DNA from: Nageia nagi
Lineage: Eukaryota; Pinophyta
Reading direction: 5' to 3'
Assembly: GCA_050084985.1 (NCBI GenBank)
Contig: JBITNC010000002.1
Location: 25,668,001-25,732,000, forward strand
Length of the DNA: 64,000 nt
Shown here: one piece after another, positions 10,136-22,179 of the stretch
Layout of the letters: each line of letters begins with the position of its first letter
Position numbering within the stretch: position 1 is the first letter of the stretch
Program-made: the position numbers and the translations under genes
The notes under the pieces: generated by a model
Database searches by the model: none
What the model was told of the DNA's origin: nothing
What the model saw: the letters and a program-made list of their open reading frames with translations, nothing else

Positions 10136-10620
10136 GAGTCAACACCTTGATGCTTTTTGAGTCAATTCCTTGATGTTTAAATGAATCAATTTATTGACAT
10201 TTTATGAGTCAAGTTTGTGATTCTTTATGAGTCAACACCCTAACACTTTTGGAGTCATTTAATTGATGTTTTAGGAGTTAATTTTGTGACTCTTCATGAT
10301 TCAACACCTTTATGCTTTTAGAGTCCTTTCATTTACATTTTAGGAGTTTTTTTTTTTAGACTTCATGAGTCAACACTTTGATGCTTTTGGAGTCATTCAA
10401 GTGATGTTTTAGAAGTTAATTTTGTGACACCTCATGAGTCAACACCTTGATGCTTTTGGAGTCATTTCATTAACATTTTAGGAGTCAATTTTCTAACGCT
10501 TCATGAGTCAACACTTTGATGCTTTTGGAGTCATTTCATTGAAATTTTAGGAATCAATTTTGTGATGCTTTATGATTCAACACCTTGATACTTTTTGAGT
10601 CATTTTTTAATGTTTTACAT
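10136..10620 (+). repeat. 69-bp minisatellite made of three 23-bp subunits
   Basis: Units start at 10229, 10298, 10367, 10436, 10505 and 10574 (69-bp steps), with a first block at 10136. Each unit consists of three related 23-mers: gagtcaacaccttgatgctt.., gagtcatttcattgatgttt.. and gagtcaattttgtgatgctt... All begin GAGTCA and carry a tGAtg core. The first block holds four 23-bp subunits. This is a short higher-order repeat with a clear history: 23-mer, then trimer, then array. Confidence 0.85.
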
Positions 10621-10829
10621 GTTAGGATTGATGCAGTATGCATTCCTAGGAGGATGCATTGGATGATGAAAAAAATAAATTTTATGATATTTTTCTTGGT
10701 GCATGGGTTAATACTACCCTTAGCATCATATGAGGATTCAATTTGATGCAAAAAAAAAGAAAAAAAATATATTGGTGTTTGATGCATTGGAAGATGCAAA
10801 ATCTATTAAATGTAGTAGTGGAAGGAAAC

Positions 10830-11320
10830 TTTGTGGTGCAAAAGCAAAATTCTTCACCAATATTGATCTCAAGTATGACTATCATTAAGTTCCCATCAAA
10901 TCCATTTATCTTTGGAAGATGATATCTATATCCAAAGTGGTTTTGTTTGAATAGTTGGTTATGTCATTTGGCTTCACAAATGCTCATGTAACTTTCATGA
11001 GGATGATGGATGATATTTTATGATCCTTGATAAACTTATTCATGGTTATCTACTTAGATAATACTATCATATATAGTAGAAATTAGGAGTAATAATTACA
11101 ACATGATCAATAATTTATCTAAACTCTTTAAAAGCATAAATTGTATGTTAATTTAGAGATGTCCACATGTGGAATGAAGAAGTTTTAGTACCTTGAGTAC
11201 ATTGTTAATGAAGGTGGTATTTATGTTGATTTATAAAAGATTAAAATAATTTGAATTTGGTCTATCCCAAAGACTCTCTTAGAGCTTCATAGCTTTTTAT
11301 GCCTTGACAATTTATCTTGA
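10830..11320 (+). pseudogene. Ty3/gypsy reverse transcriptase remnant
   Basis: In shifting plus-strand frames the order of gypsy RT motifs can be followed: FTNIDLKYDYH (the DLxxGYHQ block) near 10850, LVMSFGFTNAHVTFMRMMDD near 10960, VIYLDNTIIYS near 11045 (the catalytic Y-x-D-D read as YLDN) and YLEYIVNEGG with PKTLLELHSFL near 11200-11300. The second catalytic Asp is changed to Asn and many stops are present, so it is dead. No LTR is visible nearby. It lies 200 bp after the 69-bp minisatellite. Confidence 0.75.
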
Positions 11321-12849
11321 ATACTTGCATTGGGGTTCTTATATTTTGTATGTACATTGAACAAAGTGACCAAATGATGAGTTAGGAACCCAAGTTCTAT
11401 TGACTAATAGCTTATTATACACATCAATATAGAATTTATTTTTAAATATTTTTTATTATTTATTATTTAAGAAGCCTTACATATTTAACTTATAAAATAT
11501 TTTTGTGCTAAGTGCTTTCTTGACCAAAGTAAAAGGAAGGCATATACACTTAGAAATTTGAAAGATCTTGCAATGATACAAATTTATTTTTATGATTCAA
11601 AATTATCAAGATTGACATAATAAGGATCCTTAATGATTTTTTATCCAAAATTGGATAAAAAAATAGTGTAAATATCATAGTGGGTTCTACTACTTCTGTA
11701 AGTACCAACATTAGGAAATAAGCATAATATGGTGTTAGTATTTTAGTATATCATGGAGAGACATTTGCATCATCCAGGGGAGTCTAGGGACATGATCAGA
11801 CATGTTCTATTTTGAAAAATATTTTTTAAATGGTTGAATTAACTAAAGACCTAAGTTTGGGAGCTTAACCTGACTAAAGACCCAATTACATATATGAAAC
11901 AACAACACTAACACTAAGTTGAGCACTATCATTGGGGATATTATAGAGTTGTTGCTTTAGATCTTGGGAATGAACTCAATATTGATTGAAATTACCTTTG
12001 GTTTCTCTTTGTTTAGATTTTGGGGTACATTCCTTAGCACCAACACTTATGTAGTAAGACATAATTGCAAGAAGTTGAAGTGGTACTGGGCATTTCAATA
12101 TGTTTTGAAAGTTATGGAGGTCATTGAACTATCCAAGAGGAATCAAATTTAGTTACACTACTTCCATAAATTATCAAGAAGCTAATGTTGGTAAGAGGTA
12201 GAGCTAAGAGGAGTCCAAATAATGATTCAACAATCCAAGAGAAGGATCCATAAGAATCATAGGAGTTGGAATGACCTAGTAGAATTTATTCTTATTATAT
12301 TCCCACTAGCAAACCTTGTTACCATTGTTGGTTGTAAATTGTTAAATGGAGACCAAAATATAGGAATAAAAAAGCTTCATAATAAGGGAGTTCCTTTCTA
12401 TTTCCATGTTGTAATATTGATTAAATAGAAAATATCATAGCCATCCTAATCAGCTTGTATAGCCATAGTATAATGTGAACAATATTATAGTCATTATGTT
12501 GTATTCCAATTCTTATGTATTAAAAACATCAATGATGTAATAGTGGTAGTTGCATTGTTGAGAGCATATTGTCTTTGTGAGAGATATAGTTTGTGCATCT
12601 AGTACATGAACAAGAAATGTAAAAATAAAGATATGGTTTCCAAAAGAGTGATCAAATAAGGATATTGAAAGTATTTCACAAACATGATGGAAGAGAGACT
12701 TCTAGATCATGGGATGACAAAACCAGAAAAGAACATATTGTTGGAAATACAAATATCGACACTTTGAGATGATATCCATGGGATGAATTTTCCAACCTTT
12801 GTGGGCATCCAAAGAGAGAACAATCTAATAGTTTCTTATCATGCCATTA
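11321..12849. other. no recognisable gene
   Basis: AT-rich sequence with frames of up to about 68 codons that match nothing I know. It may contain decayed retroelement internal sequence, since gypsy remnants lie to the left and copia remnants to the right. Confidence 0.35.
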
Positions 12850-13285
12850 GAGAGAAGGTTTGTTCATATTTAATCCCATATATTTATGTGAATCCCTTAA
12901 CAACATGTATTGATTTATACCTCTCAATATTTCCATTGTTATTGTATTTGGTCTTGTAGACACATTTACATCCCACATATTTTTTGCCTTTTGGAGGCTC
13001 AACTAGCTCTCATGTATCATTCTTTTTTTAGAATTGATCTCACCTTTCATTGCCTTAATCCATAAATCATTAGTTCATGTATGTTCATATCTAGATGGTT
13101 GTAAATTAGTACTAGCCCTCAAAGCATAGTTTACAACATCACCTCTAGGTTCCTTATCATCTTCATCACCATACATTTTCAAATTTGCAAGCCTAGTTAC
13201 AATTTGAACAAGCTCATGTGCTTTAATTCTAATGATCAGTCACCTTTGAAATTCCACCATGCATGTGAAGGTGGATGGGAAGAAA
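12850..13285 (-). pseudogene. Ty1/copia reverse transcriptase N-terminal remnant
   Basis: Read on the minus strand, 13285 to 12850 gives ELVEPPKGKK, then VGCKCVYKTKYN, then a segment like IERYKSIHVVKGF and a YGI-YEQTFS end. This is the usual start of copia RT (W-x-LVxLPxGKxxVGCKWVYK, then YKARLVAKGYxQ and DYxETFS). Frameshifts and stops break it. It lies in the right order and strand to be the continuation of the copia integrase at 14330-14960, separated by about 1 kb of other DNA. Confidence 0.65.
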
Positions 13286-14329
13286 ATGATCTTTTATATT
13301 TTCTAGTACTCACTTTAATTAGAGAATATATTTGAAATCAAGTCAACCATACATTAAAATGAAAAATTGGGCCATAATATGACATTTTCAGCCTCAGATA
13401 ACCTCTTCTTTAAAGAAGATGTAACAAAATCATAGAACTTTAAAATTTATATAATCTGCAAAAAGAATGGGCTCAAAAGGAAAGTTGAGTCAAAAGTTAT
13501 GGCTGAAATACCAAGGCATATTTTATGATTCTTTGGTTTATAGAGTTTATATGCCTTGGTATTTTCACAAGGGGTCCACTTTATAAAAGCCTTCAAAACA
13601 CATGCATTCATAGGCTTCTTTTAAAACCCCCTATTTTAAAAATTTACCACCTTCTCTTTTAATTTATTAAACCCCTCATGGTAAACCCCTATATAATAAA
13701 TAATAACCCATTTTAAAAATTATATTAAGATCACTTGCAACTTTGAAGAGTAAATAGGAAAAAAGCTAAAACAATTCACAACAAAAATAGAGAGACTTTT
13801 CCATTAACAAAATGAAAAATTACAAAAAAATCCAACACTTCATACCCAAAATTAGTTTCACCCATTAAGGGTTCATCAATTGAACTACAAGAAGGTGTTA
13901 TGAAAGGAGCTATGAATAGGTATAAATAGGAAATCACAACCAATTAAAATGCAAAAAATTAAGGTTTACATGTGAACCCATAATTAATGCTTACAATAGT
14001 AGGAGGCATTTTAAAATTTAATATTCTAATATATACCTAATGCAAGGGAATATATTAAATATTAAATAAGAATATGGCATGATACCTTTAATTGAAATAA
14101 TAAATAAAATCTATGTAAATTTAAAAAAGCCTCTAAGTTAAAATGCCAAAGTATAAATAACAAGGGGGGTCCACTAATTAACTATAAAGTTAATCCACTA
14201 AATATATATTGGTAGAATATTTTGTATAAATTTTAAACACCCCTACCCCCCTCACCTCATAAAATACTTACCTATATATCGATAGTTTGACTTGATATTA
14301 AAAATACCCTTGGTATGCACTCATGTCAT
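13286..14329. other. AT-rich insertion between copia integrase and RT remnants
   Basis: About 1 kb with no domain. It separates two parts of one minus-strand copia element, so it is probably inserted DNA or a very decayed linker. Confidence 0.35.
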
Positions 14330-16480
14330 ATTTATCATTTCCTAATAGTGACCCCGTGGGTATTTTCATCATACCTAGTAAAAATACATGCTTGGATTTT
14401 TAGATCAATATTTTTTATTTCTCATTAGGTATGTGTGCATAATCCAAACAATCAAAAACTCTAAATTGATTGACATTTAGTTTTTTCTCATACCATACCT
14501 CATAAGGGGTGATACCCTCCAATGTACTAACTTAGAACTTATATTCAAAATATAGATAATAATCCTCCAAGCATTAGCCCAATACATATTGCTTAAACTT
14601 TTTGTTTAAAGCATAATCCTATCCATTTAAACAATTATTCTATTATTTTGATCAAGCACACCATTTCATTGTGGGGTATAGGCATTCATGAGTTTCCTCT
14701 TTATCCCATAATCCTTACAAAATTGGAGGAAATCATTAGAAGAAAATTCCCCCTATATTAATCCTTAAGCATTTTACATGATATGATCCACTAACATTTT
14801 CAAAAAGATTTTTAAAATATTTGAAATATTCAAAAGATTCATATTTTATTTTCAAGAAATAAATATAAACCATTCTTGAAAAATCATCTATAAAAGTGAG
14901 AATGTAAGAATTGTTACCCTAACTCTTTGTTTGCATTAACCCACATATGTCAAAATGCACCAATTAGAGTGGAAATGATGGTCTCCATGATTTTCCTCTT
15001 GGAAAACTTGATATTGAGTTCTTTCCTAAGACACAACCTTCATAAACTTCTTTTTGGTCTTCAACTTTGGGAAACCCTTGTACCATTTGTTGAGATGCCA
15101 ACAATCTCAAACTAGAAAAATTTAGATGATCATATCTCAAGTGCCATAGCCAACTTTTATTTTCAATAGCTACATTTGCAAGTTGGGCCCATATACCACC
15201 AAATTTTAGAGGAAACAACCTATTCTTATTCATTGGAATGATAATGACCAGCCTATGACCATGATTTTTATCATAAATTGCACATTTCCCATCACCAAAC
15301 ACTAACTAATAATTATTTTCCATTATTTGACCAACATTTAATAAGTTGTGCTTTAGATTAGGAGTGTAATATATATCATTTACCTTCTTGGTATCTTACT
15401 TGGTGTTCACATTAATGGCCCTAATTCCCTCAACTTGTAATATGTTGTCATATCCAAGCTTGATCTTGGATTTATAGGAGTTTTTCATTATAGAAAATAA
15501 CTCTTCCTTGCTAGTCATGTGGTTGGAATAACCTATGTAAAGTATCCATGTCTCTTTTATGTTTTGATCATCCTTGATATAAGTCAAAAATAAATTTGGA
15601 GAGCCATATTTTTCTCTCTAATTTTAATTACTTCTCCCTTCTTGAGAATACTTGATCCTACAATATTTCTCATAGTGATCAAACTCATTGCAATAGTAAC
15701 ATTGCTTGTTTTGTTTATCACCTATTCCTCTTCCTCATGGAACCCCTCTTATTCCTCTTCCTTGGCCACTTGCATAAAATTCACCATACTTGGATGAAAA
15801 AAGCCTTCTCCTCACCACCTCTAGCACTTGAATATGTATGTTCAAGTAGTCTTTCTTCATAAGCTATCAATGAGCCAATCAAGTGATCATAATTGAGAGA
15901 GTAGCATTTTTTATCTCTTCAATTATAATATTAATATGGTTTCATTTGGGAAGAAGAGTTCTCAAAATCTTTTTCTATTTAACTTCATTATTGATATCTT
16001 CACCAAAAGTCTTCATTTTGTTTACACAAGACTGGACTCTCACACAATAGTCTCCAATTTTTTCATTTTCTTACATTTGATATTCTTAAAATCTCTCTTC
16101 AAAATTTGAAGCTTCAATTTCTTCACTTGTGCACTACCTTATAAATCCTCCTTCAAATCCCTCCATTCTTATTGAGTTTAAATGCATGAAGAGATTATTG
16201 TAAAGATGCTCTTGTCCAAAATAATTTGAAGATGCTAGAGTGCACAACTATTCTTCTTTTGTTTCTTCCTAGTTGTCCATTCATTAGATATGAGGGAAAT
16301 CCAATTAGCTGGTTCAATATATCCTTCCTCCATAATATCCATAAATTATTTTCCTATCATTAGATTTTTAATTTTGATACTCCAATATTGATAGTCCTCT
16401 CCATTGAATTTTGGGATAGGCCATGAGTTGTTGTTATTGTTGTTAGCAGCAATTGTAGATTGCTTAAAAAAACACTCAAA
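14330..16480 (-). mobile_element. Ty1/copia element remnant: Gag to integrase
   Basis: On the minus strand, high to low coordinates follow the copia order. Gag (about 16480-15700) has WPIPKFNGEDYQYWS and an NKM-T-GED segment. A protease segment (15587-15396) reads WILYIGYSNHMTSKEE, where copia has W-x-x-DSGCSxHMT, so the catalytic Asp is read as Tyr. Next are KCAIYDKNHGHRLVIIIP and LWHLRYDHLNFSSLRLL, the GAG-pre-integrase segment (15302-14964). Integrase core traces follow (NAYTPQ, stop, NGV near 14690). Many stops and frameshifts are present. The pre-integrase text is close to that of the element at 61523-64000, so both belong to one copia lineage. Confidence 0.8.
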
Positions 16481-16554
16481 TGAAAACTTTTGAGAGAGCT
16501 TGATAAGTTCTCACAAATTCACCCAAAATCTTATTTAACCCAATGACCAACTTG

Positions 16555-16566
16555 TATCTTATACCA
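16555..16566 (-). other. degenerate copia primer-binding site
   Basis: The minus strand reads TGGTATAAGATA just upstream of the Gag remnant; copia elements usually have TGGTATCAGAGC, complementary to initiator tRNA-Met. The sequence on its far side ends ...atttatca, which fits an LTR end, but I could not fix the start of that LTR. Confidence 0.4.
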
Positions 16567-18700
16567 TAATGATAAATATGTTCATTTATTACTATTCAAA
16601 ATGAAGTACAAAGTGTATATAGTTCACCATTGGAACTAGATTACAAACATAGTTGGTTGAGAAGGGAATTCTCATGTTCAATCTAATTTAATATAAACAT
16701 GGTAAAATCCTTGTGAAAGCTAAAAAAACCACTTAACTATACTTCTACATGTTCTTGATGTTTACAACTATAAACCATATGAAATTGGAAGAAATACAAG
16801 CCAAGAAAAAAACAAAAAAAACAAAGAATAATCACACTATGCTTGTGAGATAGTGTATATTGGTATGCATCAAACTGACTAGATATAGAGGTCAGATCGA
16901 TCATTTGACTATGTAAATTTGTTGGATCGAGTAATGGAGCTCATAGTGAAGCATCCTAGGAAGTACATTCCTAAACTTTATGATGAGGTAATTCATCTGC
17001 TAATTTAGTCATTCCTTTGAATAAATTTTATCATCCATGTTGTGCATGGTTAGAGTCTCATACTCTCATAAGGTATTTTCTAGGTTGTAGCCCATCAAAT
17101 GTTATTCTTAATAATTGAATTGATCAATATTGGTTCCCATATGGTATTCAAGTTGATCATGTTCAAAACCTCACCAAGTGGTTTTTCACTTTCAATTTTT
17201 TGATCCTGAACAGGCAAAGAAAGTTTTAGATAAATGATCAAACTATATTCATAGCACCCTTTTGATTTTTCCACCTTAGTATAGGTTTTTTTAGTATGAG
17301 CTAGAGGTTACATTAATTGCTATTTAAAGTCTAAAGTTTTTGTTTTAGGCTAATTTTTTGTCAATTTTTTAAGGTTAATATTTCTTTATTTGCTAAATTA
17401 TAATTTACCTTAGTGAAAATTATAATAAGGGACTTTATTAATCATGCATTTAAGATAAAAAGGGGAAATGTTTTATGAATGCATGGTTAATATTTTATCT
17501 TAATGCATGATTATTGCTATTATACACATATGTGGATGGATAAAATTTATTTTTGTATAGTTTAATATTTTGTCCTAATGCATGATTATTGCTATCTTAA
17601 TGCATGTGGATGGATAAAAGTTCTCTTAAATATTTTTTTCTATGAATTTTTTGATGATAAATTACAAATAAGGAATTATTTTAAGTCCAATTTTTAAGTA
17701 ATAAGAGGGAGAATTCCTCAATTTTTGATAATGTTAAATGAACCTTTGTATAGAGATCCACTAAGGGTTGTAACAAAACTCATTGGACTCTTAGGCTCAT
17801 TTGTTGTTATTTAAAATTTATGAACCTTTGTAAAGAGATCCATTAGGGGTTGTAACAAAATCCATTGGAATCTTTGACTCATACTTATGGATGATGTTGG
17901 ATGTAGTTTTTTTTTAAAGCACTTTATTTATTTTGCACTTTTACTTTATTTATAAAGTATGCAAACATTTAAAATACTTCCCCTAAAATAAACACATCTG
18001 CACATTTATTCTGCAACATGACTTGTTTAGGGAGCCATGAGGTGAGGATAAGGTAGATTGGAGGCTTTTAATTCAATGATCTAAGTGATGAAAAGTTCAT
18101 ATTTTTTAATTACCTATAAGGCCTCTGTTGGTTTGAATTTAACTCCATATAGGTGGATAGACATGTGTGTAGTGATACCACATGTCCATTCATCCATTCA
18201 AGGATTATCCTGATAACCTAAGAGGAAAAATAAAAACTTAATCAAGATAATTAATTTGGTCAATCCAACTTATATCACAACATTAGAAAATAACTAGTAA
18301 TTCTCTTTGGTGAGAGTATATTACTACCTAAGGTAAACTGGTTAAGGATTGGTAGGACCTGGTCTCCTTGTAAGCATCCAAGTGAAGGCCTAATTTATAA
18401 GAAAACAACATCAACTATACTCTCCCTTGAATGTATTTTTATGGGTTGTGACAATCAACATAGAGGCTATAGGCTATACCAACCTTCCTCTAGAGCAATC
18501 TTTATGTAAAGGGATGTAAAATTTAATGAATTTTCTAAAGATTCTACTTCTTATGAGAACCTTAATGAGGGTGATGATTCTTGTATTTCACCTAGTTGGA
18601 TGTATGTTAGTACTAGATATGTCACCTAAGGAACAAAACTCTCCAACATAAAGGATAACTAGAAGTATGACCATTAATAAATCCTTATTTGCCAAAATTG
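16567..18700. other. no clear gene; LTR-like and decayed sequence
   Basis: The left part may be the 5' LTR of the minus-strand copia. A block at 17738-17900 holds an imperfect direct repeat, with atgaacctttgt at 17738 and again at 17820 (82-bp step). Around 17470-17620 a short segment (aatgcatgattattgctat) also recurs. No domain is recognisable. Confidence 0.35.
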
Positions 18701-20160
18701 ATAGAAAGAATAATCTCTCATCCTGCAAGGAAGCTTCAAAGCACAAGTGCTGGATGAATGCAATGAATGTGGAGTATGAGGCTTTCATAAAGAATCAAAC
18801 TTAGAATTTGGTTTCTTATCCAAATGAATGAAATGTGATTGGTAATAAATAGATTTACAAGGTTAAATATAATTTAGTTGGAGAAATTGAGAAATACAAA
18901 GCAAGGTTAGTAGCTAAGTGTTTCACTCAAAAATATGGAGTTGATTATGAGGAAACCTTTGCTCTAGTGGCAAAGATGCCTACTATCAAGGTAATCCTTG
19001 CTCTTTTAGTAGCTCAAGGATGGAAAGTTTTTCAACTTGATGTTAAGAGTGCTTTTCTCAATGGTGACTTAGATGTAGAAATCTACATGATCAAACTAGA
19101 AGGATTTATTATGAAAGGTATATAATATTTTGTTTGTAAGTTAAATAAGTCTTTGTATGGTCTTAAGCAAGCACCTAGGGCCTAGCACAAAAAATATTCC
19201 AAGATACTTTGAGGATATTGAGTTTTCTAAATGCTTCTTTGACATAGATCTTTATGTTCTCAACCAAGAACAAGACTTGATATTTATTCTTCTCTATGTG
19301 GATCATTTGTTGATTACATGGAATAATATAATCCTCATACAAGATTGCATATCCAAATGTAAGGCAATTTTTGAAATGACAGACCTTGGTCTATTGCTAC
19401 TACCTTGGTATGCAATTGTACTAATACAAGGATTGTACTTACCATAGTCAATCCAAGTATATCTTAGATATCTTAAAAAAGTTTGGAATAGAGAAGTGCA
19501 AACATACTGAAATCCTAGTCTCTCTTGGAATCACTTTGTCTCTTAGTTCCAAATATCAGGTGGTAGATGCCACAAATTACAAGAAACTAATTGGTAGTCT
19601 TCTTTATTTGACTATCTCAAAAATAGATATTTATTTTTTCATGAATTTCATGGCTTGCTTTATGCAAAATCTATATGTTGAGCACTTCAATGCAATTAAA
19701 AAAATTTGGAGGTATGTTGGGGGCACTAAGGATCTTGCTTTCAAGTATGACAAGTTACCCTCATTTTTTCTATCAAGATTCTCAAATTCTAATTATGGAG
19801 GAGATAGAGATGACATAAAATCAACCTTTGCTTATGTGTTTAGCATTGGTTCAAGTGTTATCTCTTAGGCATCCAAGAAGTAGCCTACTACTGCTCTCTC
19901 CACCATATAGGCTAAATCTCATGCAATATTAATTGCAACCCAAAAATCCATTTGGTTGAGGTATATTTTGAAAGAAATTGGATATGAGCAAGTTCATCCA
20001 TCTCAAAAAATTTCAAATAATCAGTCAACTATTACTTTGGCAAATAATCCTATTTTCCATAAGAGAACAAAGCATATAGAAATCCAAGCCCACTTCATCA
20101 GAGAGAAGGTTCTGGATGGTTTTCCATACTTGTAGTATTTTCCATCAATCTTAAACTCTA
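18700..20160 (+). pseudogene. Ty1/copia reverse transcriptase and RNase H remnant
   Basis: Plus-strand frames give WMNAMNVEYEAFIKNQT, then EKYKARLVAKCFTQKYG, DYEETFALVAKMPTIK, FQLDVKSAFLNGDLD and LNKSLYGLKQAPRA, the standard copia RT series. They are followed by LYVDHLLIT (the YVDD catalytic site read as YVDH). The RNase H part has YVGGTKDLAFKY, RHP-SS, AKSHAILIATQKSIWLR and KRTKHIEIQAHFIREKVLDG. Several stops and shifts break the frame and the second catalytic Asp is lost. A polypurine tract and LTR-like sequence follow. Confidence 0.85.
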
Positions 20161-20239
20161 CTGATATATTCAACAAGCCCCTTCCTAAAGCTCAGTTCTG
20201 TAAGCTTAGAGATTCTATTGGGTTGGTGAAGTTGCCCTC

Positions 20240-20255
20240 AAAAAGGGAGTAAAGG
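20240..20255 (+). other. copia polypurine tract (first)
   Basis: aaaaagggagtaaagg ends the first copia copy. Sequence beginning ttgaattctt follows and resembles the start of the LTR after the second tract at 20570. Confidence 0.55.
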
Positions 20256-20399
20256 TTGAATTCTTATTGAATCTATTATAACTACATCCTTCTTCATAAA
20301 TGTTTTGAACTTTTTTGGTTTGTATACTTTATTTATACATTCCTTTGTTTGGTGACTATAAGTAATGGGTTGGCATATTAGTGATGAATTATAATGTAC
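20256..20399 (+). other. truncated LTR fragment
   Basis: Begins ttgaattcttattgaatc and ends with gactataagta..ggttggcata, a segment that returns at about 20838-20886 inside the second LTR-like stretch. At about 20400 it passes directly into RNase H sequence of another copy, which marks a fusion point. Confidence 0.4.
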
Positions 20400-20569
20400 C
20401 ACAAATCCAAGCATGTTATATTAGGGAGAAAGTTCTTGATGAAACAATTGTAGCTCTATTCATTTGACTTTGACTCTTTTGATTTATTCACTAGCCTCTT
20501 TAGAAACTTTGTTGTGCACATTTTGAAAGTTTCTTATGGTAGTGAAGTTATCCTCAAGGGGGAGTGAAG
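20400..20569 (+). pseudogene. second copia 3' end (RNase H end and polypurine tract)
   Basis: The frame reads IQACYIREKVLDETI, parallel to IQAHFIREKVLDGF in the first copy, and ends at ctcaagggggagtgaag (20553-20569), a typical copia polypurine tract. So the last part of a second, related element is joined to the truncated LTR of the first. Confidence 0.6.
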
Positions 20570-20900
20570 TCTGAATTCTTGTGTTGAATTCATGTTTGTG
20601 ATGAAAAATTCATCCTTAGGAGGATATTTTGTTGTATAGTGTTGATATTAAATGTACATCTTCATGGTTAGTTTGCTCTAAGTGAGGAACTCATGGTACA
20701 TTTTGGTTTCTATTATCACTATGTGAGGAATCAATATGTGTTTGTTGGCATTGTTTGGTTATACATATGTGAGTGATTAATATGTGCATATGCTCATTTT
20801 ATTGTTAATAAACACATGTTGTTATAATATATAACAAATGACTATAAGTATTGGCTTGGCATCTTTGTGATGACTTATAGTGCATCATTGATCAGTTTAT
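20570..20900 (+). other. LTR-like sequence after the second polypurine tract
   Basis: Starts tctgaattcttgtgttgaat and includes gactataagtattggcttgg (about 20838), also found in the truncated LTR at 20256-20399. The right end is not defined. Confidence 0.4.
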
Positions 20901-21290
20901 GGATGACATTACTTAGTTCATTTATCTTGTGTTTGATATGAATGTTTATATGATACATCTAAATAATCTTATTTATGAGCTATTTTTAGCTTGCAAGTTC
21001 CATATTAAGAATCTAAATTACGTATTTTGGGTGGGCAGGATCATGGAGGCTCACATGACAACTCAGTGTTGATCGACTACGCTTTACAGTGAAATCAATT
21101 GTAGTTAATAATTGAATTATAAACCATTTTGTTAAATGGTATTGTAGTGAGTCTCAAAATAAGATCTTGCTTATTTCTCAAATATGTAAAAGTTCTCATC
21201 TCTGCTTGTATCTCTATGGAGGAGAACTCTCTCTTACTATCTCTTTCTTCTCTTCTCTACTCTCTATCAAAATATTACATTAAGACAGAG
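20901..21290. other. no gene recognised
   Basis: AT-rich sequence ending in a CT-rich stretch (ctctcttactatctctttct) that could be a retroelement leader. Nothing coding is visible. Confidence 0.35.
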
Positions 21291-21748
21291 TGTTAGAATT
21301 TGTAATATAATATTGTGTAATATTTCTCCTTAATGTAAATTCACTTAATGATTAAAGTATCGTTAGATACATTAAAGCATTAAGGGAATAAATATAAGAA
21401 AAGGATTAAAAATAGGTAAATGATTAAATATAGAAAAAGAATTAAATATAGAGTGGATTTTTTCTTATAAACAGAGAAGAACCCCCCTCTCATATTGTAC
21501 AATTGTTATTTAAAATTTTCTATAGGTTTAGAGGTTAAGCGAGAGAGAAGAGATTTTGTAAGAGAGGTCCTTGAGAATAATAAGATCTTAATTAGTGGAT
21601 GTACTCCCAAGAAGGGAGGAACCACTTTAAATCTTATGTTATTTGTAAGATTGGCTTGAGTTATTGTGCTATTGTGTTAATGTTGCAAGTGCCTTCTTGA
21701 GATCTTGGTAGATTAGAAATTAATTCAAAAAGGGTTAATTTCATCACA
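21291..21748 (+). mobile_element. candidate copia-type LTR, 458 bp
   Basis: Starts TGTTAGAATTTGTAATATAA and ends ...tcatcaca, giving the TG...CA termini of an LTR. A TATA-like ttataaacag lies at about 21466. Directly after the end comes tatggtacatca, a weak version of the copia primer site TGGTATCAGAGC. No copia Gag follows; instead LINE sequence begins about 430 bp downstream, so the element is either a solo-like LTR or deleted internally. Confidence 0.5.
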
Positions 21749-22179
21749 TATGGTACATCATAAGAAGGCTAAAGGGATCAAATTAGTGAATACTAGCTAA
21801 TCCTCGATAAGTTATGCTTAAGTCATTGCTCTTAGACCTCCCTTAGAGGTTAAAACCTCTCCTCTTCAAACACCATAGGTTGTTCAAGAGTTGATGGCTT
21901 CTACAGAGGATGATGATCTTCCTTTGGTTTATATTATCATATAACAATTAGAAAAAGTGAAAAGGGTACACACTCGAGTCCAAGGTCAAAATTCTCATAC
22001 CCCTCCTTAAGTAAATCCCTCATTTCATGCTGATAAGAGTAGATACACCATCCCCTCGAATGAAGAGTAGGAACATTTTTTTAATAATTATTTCCAATCT
22101 CATGCTAATTGAGAGCTTGACATGGATGCTCATAGAGGTATGCTTCTTGACATCATGAATTAATTTCTTCTCCTAGAAT
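21749..22179. other. unassigned stretch between LTR and LINE
   Basis: A coding-like segment around 21890-22060 reads TEDDDLPLVYI, then EKVKRVHTRVQGQNSHTPP and SRYTIPSNEE, but I do not know its family. It may be the 5' part of the LINE that follows. Confidence 0.3.

Noticed and set aside
10136-10620. CRISPR array
   Set aside because: Regular 69-bp units might suggest one, but the whole unit is repeated without unique spacers, and the DNA is plant nuclear.
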